A DNA stretch of 64,000 bases, from NCBI GenBank assembly GCA_037176885.1, contig JAWWNJ010000017.1:1-64000 (forward strand). Reading direction: 5' to 3'. How positions within the stretch are numbered: position 1 is the stretch's first letter; the number at the start of each line of letters is the position of its first letter. The notes below the pieces were generated by a model, which saw only the letters and a program-made list of their open reading frames with translations, was not told where the DNA came from and searched no databases. Source of the stretch: Favolaschia claudopus (Eukaryota; Basidiomycota; Agaricomycetes; Agaricales; Mycenaceae). Shown here one piece after another: positions 21,273 through 30,201 of the stretch. Position numbers and translations under genes: made by a program.

Positions 21273-24200
21273 ACACGGCTACTGCTCCTGCTCAGGAGGA
21301 GTGTAAGCCCGCTACGGATACGAATCAACGGCCTGGTATAATCGTTAAGGACAACCCGCTCACCATTGACCGACTTCAAGAGACACCTAATGTGCGAAAA
21401 GTCTTGAAAGTCCAGATTGAGGAGGTAGAAGATGAGTACTGGGCGGAGGAAGCGAGAATGCCTAAAGCTCGGAGTGGCATATTAGAGGACGCCGATTTTG
21501 AGGACATCGTCGAATGGAACCTGAATCGAGAGAGAAAGACCGAGGAGTCGAGCCAAAATGCTCCTCCTTCAGAGATTGCAGAACCTCCGCCCCCTTCCAC
21601 ATTCAAACCAATAGCGCTGAAGCCTAAAAGACGCACTTCGCCGGGCTTCTCCGCTTCAGGGATATCGGTTCTGGCAGTGCGCGGATGGGTTAATTCGCTG
21701 GATGCCGAAGAGATGGACTTACGACTAGACTCCGGGGCGGATATAAGTTTGGTCGCTGAAGAATTCCTAACCACCCTCAAGCCTCCAGTTCGCATCAAGG
21801 AAGGCCGTAGGATGACCCTCGCGCAAGTCACCGACCGGGAACAAGTTATCAAGGGATTCGTCAAGCTCAAGATTTTCATGACGGCTGCCACTGGGGAAAT
21901 TCTAGAGCTAGCAGTCGAAGCCTATGTTGTAAAGGGGATGAGCGTGCCACTCCTCCTGGGCGAAGACTTCCACATGAATTTCGAGATAGCTGTGTCCCGT
22001 AATCTGGAAGCCGGAACTAAGATCTCCTTCCGTTCGACCCCGTACGAAGTGAACGCTGTCGGTGCTGGATCATTTGAGAACCGACCTGGGATTCTCATGC
22101 TGGCTACCCGCTTGACCTGTTTCTCGGACTCCGCTTCTAAAGCTCGTGAACATAGGCGAGCGAAAGGAATTCGGAGGAGGAAGAAACGGCGCCAGGGCGA
22201 AGAGAATCGGGTTCTTCGAGCGGACCAGGACTACCGCATCAAGCCGCACGAGTGCAAATTGGTCAGAGTCGAAGGTGATTTTGGGGAGGACCGTGAATGG
22301 TTGGTAGAACGAGCGCTACACGCGAATGCCGACGACAGCTTCTTCGCTGTCCCCAACACACTGATCTCCTCCAGAAAGCCGATGGTGCCAGTGAGCAACC
22401 TGAGCGATAGACCAAGAATGATCAGGAAAGGCGAAGTGATTGGCTACCGAACGGACCCTCAGCTTTACTTTGACAAACCATCTAACTTGGAGGAACTGAA
22501 ACGGCTCGAGGCTCGAACGGCTTTAGTGGCTCGTCTGATTGACTTGAAAGCGCAGGAGGAGGAACCTAGCGTCGCTCGAGAGGAGAGTCGGTCAGCCCCT
22601 GCATCCCCGACGAGGCAAGAAGCGCGAGTGAGGACTGATTTTGGATCCGGCGTCCCGCCGGATGAAACGAACGACTTCCACGGAGTGCACGTCAGGGATT
22701 TTCAGGGACGTGTCCCAGACGAGACTGGAGCTGTGCAGGAGGAGGACTATGGCCCGAAAACAGCAGCCATGCCGGACGATATCATCTATCCCTCGTCAAA
22801 GATGGAAGAGCTACTTGACGTGGGCACTCTCCCCGACCATCTGAAGGACCGCGCTTGGAAAATGCTCAGGTCGAGAGTCCGCGCCTTCGGATTCGACGGG
22901 AGGCTTGGGCACATGAAAGCGAGAGCTCCCATAAGAACGAAGGAGGGCGTGGATCCAATCGCCGTGCCCATGTACGCTAGTTCGCCAGCAAAAAGAAAGG
23001 TCATCGACGAGCAGCTAGAAAAGTGGTTTGAACAGGGAGTTGTGGAACCGTCGCGCAGTCCCTGGAGCGCACCTGTTGTCATCGCTTATCGCAACGGGAA
23101 GCCTCGTTTCTGTGTAGACTACCGCAAGCTCAACGCGGTCACGATTGCCGACGAATTCCCTATCCCTCGCCAAGCGGAGATTCTTCAAGCCCTGTCAGGG
23201 GCGAACGTCTTGTCCTCTCTTGACGCTCTGGCCGGATTCAATCAATTAGAAATTGCAGAGGAAGACGTCGAAAAGACCGCCTTTAGGACTCACAGAGGTC
23301 TTGCACAATTCAAGAGGATGCCTTTCGGTCTCAGGAACGGCCCCTCCATCTTTCAACGGCTCATGCAAGGGGTGCTGGCTCCGTACTTGTGGCTTTTCTG
23401 TCTCGTCTACATCGACGACATTGTCGTCTACTCCAAAAGCTACGAGGACCATATAGATCATTTGGACAAGGTGTTGAAGGCCATTGAAGATGCGGGCGTG
23501 ACGCTCTCTCCAAAGAAATGCCACCTGTTTTACTCATCAGTGTTACTCCTTGGCCACAAAGTTTCTCGACTAGGACTGTCGACTCACCTTGAGAAAGTGC
23601 AAGCGATTCTTGACCTGGAAAGGCCTAATAAGCTGTCCCAGCTTCAGACCTTCCTAGGAATGGCCGTGTATTTTTCAAGTTTCATCCCTTATTATGCTAA
23701 CGTCTGCGCTCCACTCTTCCGACTTCTCCGTAAAGGAACGAAATGGAGCTGGGGTGAAGAGGAGGAGTACGCTTTCAGAGCGACGAAAATGGCTCTGTTG
23801 CGCGCTCCTGTCCTCGGACATGCGATGGAAGGGTTACCGTATCGACTTTACACAGATGCCTCGGACGAAGCTGCTGGCGCCGCTTTGCAGCAAGTTCAGC
23901 CGATATTGGTGGGGGATCTCAAAGGAACGAAAGCCTACGAGAAGCTTGAAGCCGCGCATAAAGAAGGACTACCACCTCCATCGCTGGTTACGAAGCTATC
24001 AGGAAAGATCGACGACTGCCCCAAGGCTACGGAATGGGGACCTACTCTGGACGAGACGACAGTCTATGTCGAACGAGTCATCGCCTACTGGTCTCGCTCC
24101 TTTAAAGGAGCAGAGACGCGGTACTCGACGACGGAGAGAGAAGCTCTGGCGGCGAAAGAGGGCCTAGTGAAATTCCAGCCCTTTATTGAAGGCGAACAGA

Positions 24201-26506
24201 TTCTATTAGTGACCGACCATTCCGCATTACAATGGGCTCGCACATACGAAAATGCTAATCGTCGCCTAGCCGCTTGGGGGGCTATCTTTTCCGCCTACGC
24301 TCCTGGCCTGGAAATAGTGCACAGACCCGGTCGAGTTCACTCTAATGTCGATCCTCTCTCCCGTCTACCAAGAGCTCCTCCTCCACACGTATCCCCCTCA
24401 AGAGACTTGGACGAGTCTATCGTCATGAGCGGGGATTTAGCCGACGCTCAAGAAGGCTGGGGTAACCGAGAGCCAGCGGCGAGAGCGACGTTCACGGCGT
24501 ATACCATCCAGGATTTGACGGAAGGAGACGCCAGCGCTTTCGCAACGACGAGAAGGCAGTCGAAAGAGAAAGAAGCCGCTCAAGGACAGCCCCTTCCGAA
24601 TGCACAGCATAAGGACGAGACTGGGGGGGGGGTAGGAAGCGTGGTAAACGAATCTTTCGATCCGGACTGCCCTTTTTGTCGGCCTGGCAGACATGCAAAA
24701 CAGAAGGATCACGTCCATCAGCCTCCGTTAGCCAAAGCGCCTCTCCCGCTCGCATCAACCGAGCGCCAAGCGCCGGGAGATGGGAACACCAAGGAAGACA
24801 ATCAGGAGCTCTCTAAACCGGTCGACTCCCTGAATCCCCCATCCAACGAGCGCCAAGCATTGAAGGATGAAGATTCGGAATTGGACAGTCTGCAGCCCAC
24901 CCTGGAATACTGGGGGGCTACGAATCCTCCGCCGAATATCCATATTGGGATGGATGAGGCCTTCAGGAAGCAGTGGGTTGAGGACTACAGCTCGGACGCT
25001 GAGTTCGGCCGCATATGGAAAGACCCTTCTTCAGACAGGGATAATTGGGCCCCAGGCCAACGTTTCTTCAAGAACGAAGAAGGCTTGCTGTTCTTCCGGA
25101 ACGCGGACTACCACCCGCGGTTATGCGTCCCCGAGTCCAGGCGTAAAGAGGTCATGAAGGAAGCGCACGAAACGCCTCTAGCCGGAGGACATATCAGTCC
25201 CGAGCGCCTGTGGGATAGAGTGAGCAACAAGTTCTACTGGAAACGAATGAAGCTGGACCTAGAGACTTTCGCGGACTCTTGCGACATCTGCCAAAAGATC
25301 AAACCGAAGAATCCTGGTCGTTTCGGCTTTCTCATCCCTAATCCTATTCCAACGCGTCCCTATGAATCGATATCCCTGGATCTAATTGTTAACTTGCCTT
25401 GGTCTGGCGAATTCAACGCCATTCTAGTCGTCGTGGACCGACTTACCAAGCATGCGTCCTTCATACCGACTACTTCAGGGCTCACTTCGCAAGGCTTTGC
25501 AGATCTTTTTGTGGAACACATAGCTTCGAGGTTTGGACTCCCCGATAGTATTGTCGCGGATAGAGACCCACGATGGACGTCGGATTTCTGGACGGCGGTG
25601 GTTAAGGCACTGAAGACCAGAATGTCGCTGTCGTCCTCTCACCACCCTCAGCATGATGGACAGACTGAAAACGTGAACCGTCAGCTAGAAACGCTGCTGA
25701 GAGCGTACGTTTTCGCTGACCGAACGGAATGGGCCAAATGGTTGAGGTTACTGGAGTTCTCCTACAATTCAAACGTTCACTTCTCTACCGGAAAAGCGCC
25801 CTTCCTACTGCTCTACGGGTTCGAGCCGAAAGCTCCCCTCGACTACTTGATCCCTAAGGATTGGGCCGTGACTCTTACGACAGGAATGAGGAAGGAGTCA
25901 AGCGCCTACCTGGAGGACCTCAGGATTCACCGAGAGAACGCTCGATCGGCCATAGCTAAAGCTCAGAATGACCAAGCTAAGTTCTACAACAGAGGCCGAC
26001 GGGAAGTCCCCGAGTTCCGTGTGGGCTCCCGAGTGCTGGTGAATCCGCATTCCCTCGAGTGGATTGAGTCGAAAGGAGAAGGAGCAAAATTAGTGCAGCG
26101 TTGGATTGGACCCTTCGAAGTGGTGCAGAAAATCAATCCAAAGGTGTACCGCCTTCGTCTGGACGACCGCTATCCGGGATTCCCCATATTCAATTTCGAC
26201 CACCTCAAGCCATACAAGGAGTCTCCAGCAGAATTTGGCGTCAGGAGTACGTTGCCAAGCACCAGGGATCACGCCGTCGCATCGGAGGAGTATGAAGTGG
26301 AAAAGATTATTGGCAAGCGTTACGATAAACGGCGCAAGCAGCTGATGTGGTTGGTGAGATGGCGGAATTACGGTCCCCAGCACGACACGTGGCAGACGCG
26401 TCGCGACTTGAAGAACGCGCCCGAAATGATGCGGCTTTACGAAAAATCCGTCAAAAAGCGATCCGAGCAGGAGCCGACTGGATCGCGGACCGTACGGTCC
26501 GACTAG
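21269..26506 (+). CDS. pol: Pol polyprotein: protease, RT, RNase H, integrase, chromodomain
   Basis: About 1745 codons in the -1 frame relative to gag. Aspartic protease motif LDSGADISLV at residue ~153. Reverse transcriptase from ~610 (FCVDYRKLNAVT) with MPFGLRNGPSIFQ and the YIDD catalytic box at ~714. RNase H begins LYTDASDEAAGAAL at ~860, then an unusual ~60-residue insertion before AYWSRSF...YSTTEREALA. A spacer (~1040-1210) carries a C-x2-C-x4-H-x5-H motif. Integrase has the HHCC module (HETPLAGGH ... CDICQ, ~1297-1345), catalytic Asp in SLDLIV (~1370), Asp in VADRDPRW (~1430) and Glu in DGQTENVN (~1467). The C-terminus is a chromodomain (YEVEKIIGKRYD ... WLVRWRNYGPQHDTWQ, ~1672-1729), which in chromoviruses directs integration to modified histones. 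A 10-G run at 24633-24642 is in frame. Confidence 0.97.
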   Translation: MNTATAPAQEECKPATDTNQRPGIIVKDNPLTIDRLQETPNVRKVLKVQIEEVEDEYWAEEARMPKARSGILEDADFEDIVEWNLNRERKTEESSQNAPPSEIAEPPPPSTFKPIALKPKRRTSPGFSASGISVLAVRGWVNSLDAEEMDLRLDSGADISLVAEEFLTTLKPPVRIKEGRRMTLAQVTDREQVIKGFVKLKIFMTAATGEILELAVEAYVVKGMSVPLLLGEDFHMNFEIAVSRNLEAGTKISFRSTPYEVNAVGAGSFENRPGILMLATRLTCFSDSASKAREHRRAKGIRRRKKRRQGEENRVLRADQDYRIKPHECKLVRVEGDFGEDREWLVERALHANADDSFFAVPNTLISSRKPMVPVSNLSDRPRMIRKGEVIGYRTDPQLYFDKPSNLEELKRLEARTALVARLIDLKAQEEEPSVAREESRSAPASPTRQEARVRTDFGSGVPPDETNDFHGVHVRDFQGRVPDETGAVQEEDYGPKTAAMPDDIIYPSSKMEELLDVGTLPDHLKDRAWKMLRSRVRAFGFDGRLGHMKARAPIRTKEGVDPIAVPMYASSPAKRKVIDEQLEKWFEQGVVEPSRSPWSAPVVIAYRNGKPRFCVDYRKLNAVTIADEFPIPRQAEILQALSGANVLSSLDALAGFNQLEIAEEDVEKTAFRTHRGLAQFKRMPFGLRNGPSIFQRLMQGVLAPYLWLFCLVYIDDIVVYSKSYEDHIDHLDKVLKAIEDAGVTLSPKKCHLFYSSVLLLGHKVSRLGLSTHLEKVQAILDLERPNKLSQLQTFLGMAVYFSSFIPYYANVCAPLFRLLRKGTKWSWGEEEEYAFRATKMALLRAPVLGHAMEGLPYRLYTDASDEAAGAALQQVQPILVGDLKGTKAYEKLEAAHKEGLPPPSLVTKLSGKIDDCPKATEWGPTLDETTVYVERVIAYWSRSFKGAETRYSTTEREALAAKEGLVKFQPFIEGEQILLVTDHSALQWARTYENANRRLAAWGAIFSAYAPGLEIVHRPGRVHSNVDPLSRLPRAPPPHVSPSRDLDESIVMSGDLADAQEGWGNREPAARATFTAYTIQDLTEGDASAFATTRRQSKEKEAAQGQPLPNAQHKDETGGGVGSVVNESFDPDCPFCRPGRHAKQKDHVHQPPLAKAPLPLASTERQAPGDGNTKEDNQELSKPVDSLNPPSNERQALKDEDSELDSLQPTLEYWGATNPPPNIHIGMDEAFRKQWVEDYSSDAEFGRIWKDPSSDRDNWAPGQRFFKNEEGLLFFRNADYHPRLCVPESRRKEVMKEAHETPLAGGHISPERLWDRVSNKFYWKRMKLDLETFADSCDICQKIKPKNPGRFGFLIPNPIPTRPYESISLDLIVNLPWSGEFNAILVVVDRLTKHASFIPTTSGLTSQGFADLFVEHIASRFGLPDSIVADRDPRWTSDFWTAVVKALKTRMSLSSSHHPQHDGQTENVNRQLETLLRAYVFADRTEWAKWLRLLEFSYNSNVHFSTGKAPFLLLYGFEPKAPLDYLIPKDWAVTLTTGMRKESSAYLEDLRIHRENARSAIAKAQNDQAKFYNRGRREVPEFRVGSRVLVNPHSLEWIESKGEGAKLVQRWIGPFEVVQKINPKVYRLRLDDRYPGFPIFNFDHLKPYKESPAEFGVRSTLPSTRDHAVASEEYEVEKIIGKRYDKRRKQLMWLVRWRNYGPQHDTWQTRRDLKNAPEMMRLYEKSVKKRSEQEPTGSRTVRSD

Positions 26507-26581
26507 GAAGCAGATAAATATCTGCTTCCGCGGAACGGCTCTCCGTTCCGCGAAGGAGATCATTCCTTATCGGAAGATCTC
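26487..26581 (+). promoter_or_regulatory. Cluster of four palindromes/hairpins at the pol stop
   Basis: Four inverted repeats lie back to back: a 14-bp perfect palindrome 26487-26500 (GGACCGTACGGTCC); hairpin 26506-26529 (10-bp stem, loop AAAT); hairpin 26529-26552 (10-bp stem CGCGGAACGG, loop CTCT); and hairpin 26556-26581 (stem GAGATC plus TTCC/GGAA with one bulge). The pol TAG (26504-26506) falls between the first two. Role unknown: RNA structure affecting termination/reinitiation, RNA stability or ORF3 expression are possibilities. Confidence 0.85.
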
Positions 26582-26648
26582 TGCCTCGTTTCTTCCCTCT
26601 CTAATCCTCTCTCAATCGTCTCATCTTCTCTTATATCTCTCAATCTTA

Positions 26649-26677
26649 GGCTCCCTCTCCAACCGCTACTCTTGCAG
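26649..26677 (+). promoter_or_regulatory. Candidate splice acceptor(s) ahead of ORF3
   Basis: A long pyrimidine-rich tract (26580-26670) contains CTAAT-like branch sequences and ends in TTAG (26649) and CTTGCAG (26677). It resembles a strong fungal 3' splice site about 95 nt before the ORF3 ATG. Confidence 0.45.
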
Positions 26678-26770
26678 CCGTCACGAAATATTCGGTAGTG
26701 CTGCCTGACTAGCTGAGATCTTGTATTTTCCGGAATATCCGACTATACAAACTCAATAAATTCTATCATC

Positions 26771-29704
26771 ATGGACTACATTTACTTGCCTGACTCTCGA
26801 GGAGAATTTCTCGTTCCAATCTGGTCTCTCAACGCCGGGACGACTTTCTGCTCTTTCCTCGCTCCGCCCTCTTCAGTCTCGCCTCAGCTCTTGAAGTACG
26901 CCAACGAGGTGCCCATGCTGCTTGAAGAGGCCACGCCTACGGACACCCTGATCGAAGTCAACATCGCGAAGTACGCGTTCTGGTACAACCCGCGTGAGCA
27001 CTGGCTGGGCTTCATCCCCAATCAGCCCCCGCCTGAGGGACCGTTCTACGAGGATTGGGTGGATCCGATTAAGCTCGTTTTCTCCGAAGCTCACGTCTCT
27101 CTCGTGGACCAGAGTAATGACGGCTACGACAGCGACGGCAGATCAACCGGATCCCAATGGTATGGAGTCTGTGTTAACTACGACTGGGCGAATCGCATGT
27201 GTGAGTTAGGCGACGCTTTGGAGAGTGTCTGGCGAAACACCCTCGCCAACACCGACTTCTATCGTAAAGGACGCTCTCTTGGGGTGTACGGTGAAACCCC
27301 TCGCGTTATCGACAAGTCTAACCTCAAGGACACCTTCCGTCACGAAGACTACGCGAAAGAAGCTATTCTTCGCGCTCGTCTGGCCCTGAAGAGTCAAGTC
27401 GGTTTCATCGCTTGGCTCTTTACAGTTGTCACCGTCAAGGACGCTAAGCTAAGCGAGGAGGACGAAAACTTTCTCGCAGCCATGAGACTCCCCGAACGCC
27501 CAAAAACAGGTTACGTCTACAACCTATCTCGGGACCGGTACGAGGTCAACTTCCAGCATCTCGCCAACCACAAAGTGCCCTTCCATTACGCGTGGACTCA
27601 GAAGGAGGAAAACGACTCTATCTACCTTCGTTACAGTCCTGAGTACCATAGGGAGGTCTCCGAGGCTCTTCGCGACCGCGGCAACCCGAGGGTGCAAGAC
27701 GTCCCCATACAAAGCCTCCACAGCTATCCCGAGTGGCAGAGGAAGCTCAACATTACCGACTGGGAACTCCGCAATATCTCCAGGGGTAAACGGGGAGGGA
27801 TTGTGACCGACTTTAAGCCGGATTGGTCGTATGAAGTGGTGTACGAGTTTGGTTACGGCGCCAAACCTCTCTTTCATTGGAACGTCATCCGTGCTTACGC
27901 CGAGAGATTCAAAGCGGCTGTGCACGAAGGAGAGTGGGGTACGCTTTGCACCTTCTTTCGTTACAACCCCTTGGGAATCGACGAACCGCCATTCGATCGT
28001 CCGACTCCGGTCCATCAGTTCTCCTTGACGGACTTCGCTACCAACTGCCCGGACGACTACCCTCCTGAAAAGGACTTCTATTACGAGTCTACTACCCGCG
28101 CTCGGGAAAGATCCAAGACCCTTTACGCGCCTCGTCCCAATCGGATGTTCAATTCGTTCAACGGACACCTCGTCGACGAGATCAACCTGCCGCAAGGGCC
28201 TCGAGTGAAGGGGAGGCCTCGTCCTCTAATTCAAAGGATTTCACGAGTCGCCCAGGACTCTTCTTCGGGAAGTTACGGTGAAGTGTTGGAGCCTTCACCT
28301 CTCAAAGCCAGGCTAGGACCATTCGCTCCTCCGGGGTTTTCGCCTCCGCCTTCTCCCGCTGGGTCTCGCTCTCGCAGCCCAGTACTCTCGAGTGATTGGG
28401 CAAAGAAGATGGCGAGAGGACGCACGCGTTCCTCTCGATCCCTCAGCCCCAACAATAAGGGGAAGGGCAAGCAGAGACGTCGTTCCCTTTCAGCCGAGTC
28501 CTCGCGAACATTGGATTCCGCTCGCAACACTGGGCCCCCTTCGGTGTCCGGAGAGTTCTACAGCGTCGAGTCGCGCGCCGTCTCGCCTTCGCGCATGGAT
28601 CTCGACGAACCCTCAGCAGCTGACGATGCGGTGGTGACTGCGGGATCTAGCGGAATCCCAGTAGCTCCTACAGTTTTAGAACTCAGCACGCAATACCGCT
28701 ACGAAACTAGACGCGACGCGGAGGACGCATTCACGCGATGGATCAGGGTCATCGTGGAGCTGGAGCCACGCCTCCGCGCTTACTCTGGGGCGGCGTGGAA
28801 TCTACCTTGGCTTGCTTCCGGTGTGCTAGTCTTCGACGATTCGCGGACGCTCATTCGTCTGAAAGGTCTGGCGGCTGTCTACCCGCTCTCTATCACGAAC
28901 ATCCGCGAAGCGCTCGACATGGCGCTCCGTTATGGAATGCCCTTCGAGATCTATATCCCTCTCGCGATGGCGGACGACTTCAGGGACCCCTCTTTGTCGA
29001 CTCTCTCCAAGAACTCCCTCGCCTCTATCTACGGGGCTGGGTACAACGACCAGCTGATGACTTGGACCGGGCTAGGGGAGGAACACCAGTACGGCGTCTA
29101 CCAAGGGACCCTTCTCCCCCTCCTACAACGGCCTAATGCTGTGGCGTTCATCGCAAAGGGAGGCATCTGCAAATATGTCGCTGAACTTTACGCTCCTGAT
29201 CTCGTCTACCGCTACGTTCGTGGGCCTAGCGCCCAAGTCTCGGAATTTGCGAGAGGGAAAACCCGCCGAATCACTAAAGGGTCCAATCCAGGCCTGTACA
29301 CTGCGGATCAAGTCAGCGACACCGAAGTCTCAATGCTGTTGGGTCATGTCAAAGGCGCACACGCCGGGGCCGACAAGACTCTGTGGCCTCCGCAAGCGCT
29401 TTTCGAGAAGTACAGCCCTCACATGAGGGGCTACCTATCAGCGGGGGCCTACAACATGCTGGACAACATCCGACGCAGGATTGTAGAGGAGCAGTGTTAC
29501 GAGTGGCGCACACGTTCGGAGTGGGTATCTTACCTGCGGGGCGGGGGCAGAGGGAAGTTCACTCCCGCGCACGTCCCAGACTCTAGCGACTTCGAACATG
29601 GATCGCGTATGCTGGCGTTCTCCTTCCCGAGGGACTGGGAGTGTGAGAAGGCGGCGCATGTGGTATTGCCGGAAGTCTTCGAACCCAATTTGATCATGGC
29701 GTAG
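26771..29704 (+). CDS. ORF3 of the chromovirus, 977 aa, function unknown
   Basis: An intact intronless ORF in the position where env lies in retroviruses. It begins at ATG 26771 (MDYIYLPDSRGEFLVPIW), 264 nt after the pol stop. Part 1 (residues ~1-470) is rich in Trp/Tyr/Phe and looks folded, with an acidic GYDSDGRSTGSQW stretch at ~118. Residues ~480-640 form a Ser/Arg/Pro-rich disordered linker with a basic cluster (MARGRTRSSRSLSP, KGKGKQRRRS) that could act as a nuclear signal or nucleic-acid tail. Part 2 (~650-977) is again globular and ends EVFEPNLIMA. I see no signal peptide and no membrane segment, so a classical envelope protein is unlikely. No family recognised. The lack of introns argues against a freshly captured local gene. 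Confidence 0.9.
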   Translation: MDYIYLPDSRGEFLVPIWSLNAGTTFCSFLAPPSSVSPQLLKYANEVPMLLEEATPTDTLIEVNIAKYAFWYNPREHWLGFIPNQPPPEGPFYEDWVDPIKLVFSEAHVSLVDQSNDGYDSDGRSTGSQWYGVCVNYDWANRMCELGDALESVWRNTLANTDFYRKGRSLGVYGETPRVIDKSNLKDTFRHEDYAKEAILRARLALKSQVGFIAWLFTVVTVKDAKLSEEDENFLAAMRLPERPKTGYVYNLSRDRYEVNFQHLANHKVPFHYAWTQKEENDSIYLRYSPEYHREVSEALRDRGNPRVQDVPIQSLHSYPEWQRKLNITDWELRNISRGKRGGIVTDFKPDWSYEVVYEFGYGAKPLFHWNVIRAYAERFKAAVHEGEWGTLCTFFRYNPLGIDEPPFDRPTPVHQFSLTDFATNCPDDYPPEKDFYYESTTRARERSKTLYAPRPNRMFNSFNGHLVDEINLPQGPRVKGRPRPLIQRISRVAQDSSSGSYGEVLEPSPLKARLGPFAPPGFSPPPSPAGSRSRSPVLSSDWAKKMARGRTRSSRSLSPNNKGKGKQRRRSLSAESSRTLDSARNTGPPSVSGEFYSVESRAVSPSRMDLDEPSAADDAVVTAGSSGIPVAPTVLELSTQYRYETRRDAEDAFTRWIRVIVELEPRLRAYSGAAWNLPWLASGVLVFDDSRTLIRLKGLAAVYPLSITNIREALDMALRYGMPFEIYIPLAMADDFRDPSLSTLSKNSLASIYGAGYNDQLMTWTGLGEEHQYGVYQGTLLPLLQRPNAVAFIAKGGICKYVAELYAPDLVYRYVRGPSAQVSEFARGKTRRITKGSNPGLYTADQVSDTEVSMLLGHVKGAHAGADKTLWPPQALFEKYSPHMRGYLSAGAYNMLDNIRRRIVEEQCYEWRTRSEWVSYLRGGGRGKFTPAHVPDSSDFEHGSRMLAFSFPRDWECEKAAHVVLPEVFEPNLIMA

Positions 29705-29712
29705 GGGGGCTC
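29702..29712 (+). other. Polypurine tract candidate
   Basis: TAGGGGGGCTC lies directly upstream of the 3' LTR; the AGGGGGG core (29703-29709) is the likely plus-strand primer. It overlaps the stop codon of ORF3 (TAG 29702-29704). Confidence 0.7.
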
Positions 29713-30196
29713 TGTAAGGGGTTCGTATGGACGATTTATACTCCATGCTCAAATAGTTGTACTTGTATCTCAATTTTTCCGATTTCTGTTTACTTACGCG
29801 TATGATACTGATCGTAGTCGATACACGTGGAATTAACTACTATCTGATCTTCTCCCCCATCCCTTGGACTGCGCTCGCGCTCCTCTCCAGACCTACAGGG
29901 TGCTGATAGAGGAAAGAGTAAGTCAAGTGGGAAGGGGTAGAAGTGCCGTGCCCCGTACCTCAAATAAATACGTGATTTTCTGGATTCTAGAGGGACTCGC
30001 GGTCGCTCCTCCCTGCTACGAAATATTCGAGCAAGGTTTGGATACTTCCTCATACAGAGCTCGGATATCCGGCCTGGAGGGAATATCCTAGAGAGAAAGC
30101 GACTGTTAGTTCTCAAGGTCTCACCACATTATCTCGTCACCGGCCTATTCGTTGTCCTCAATACTTAAGCCCAACGAGGATCTGCGGATCCTCACA
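29713..30196 (+). repeat. 3' LTR (484 bp)
   Basis: Identical to the 5' LTR at every base compared; offset exactly 12,200 bp. Confidence 0.97.
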
Positions 30197-30201
30197 TAGG
30201 A
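30197..30201. repeat. Target-site duplication TAGGA, right
   Basis: Direct copy of 17508-17512, immediately after the 3' LTR. Confidence 0.95.

Larger units (their letters stand above)
17513..30196 (+). mobile_element. Complete Ty3/gypsy chromovirus (LTR retrotransposon) with an extra third ORF
   Basis: A 12,684 bp element bounded by identical 484 bp LTRs (TG...CA) and a 5-bp target duplication TAGGA. Internal order: leader, gag, pol (-1 frame), hairpin cluster, ORF3, purine tract. The pol order PR-RT-RNaseH-IN plus a C-terminal chromodomain defines it as a Ty3/gypsy chromovirus. It is roughly twice the length of a typical element, mainly because of the long Gag and ORF3. All ORFs are intact and the LTRs are identical by eye over 484 bp, so insertion was very recent and the element may be active. 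Host genes are intron-rich; this element's ORFs have no obvious introns. Confidence 0.97.

Noticed and set aside
26090..26563. 157-codon antisense ORF at the chromodomain
   Set aside because: Overlaps strongly supported Pol coding sequence; no independent evidence.
26771..29704. ORF3 as a classical envelope glycoprotein
   Set aside because: No signal peptide, membrane anchor or glycoprotein features visible; only the position is env-like.
29790..30116. 108-codon antisense ORF repeated in both LTRs
   Set aside because: It is identical in both LTRs simply because the LTRs are identical; no domain or coding signal.
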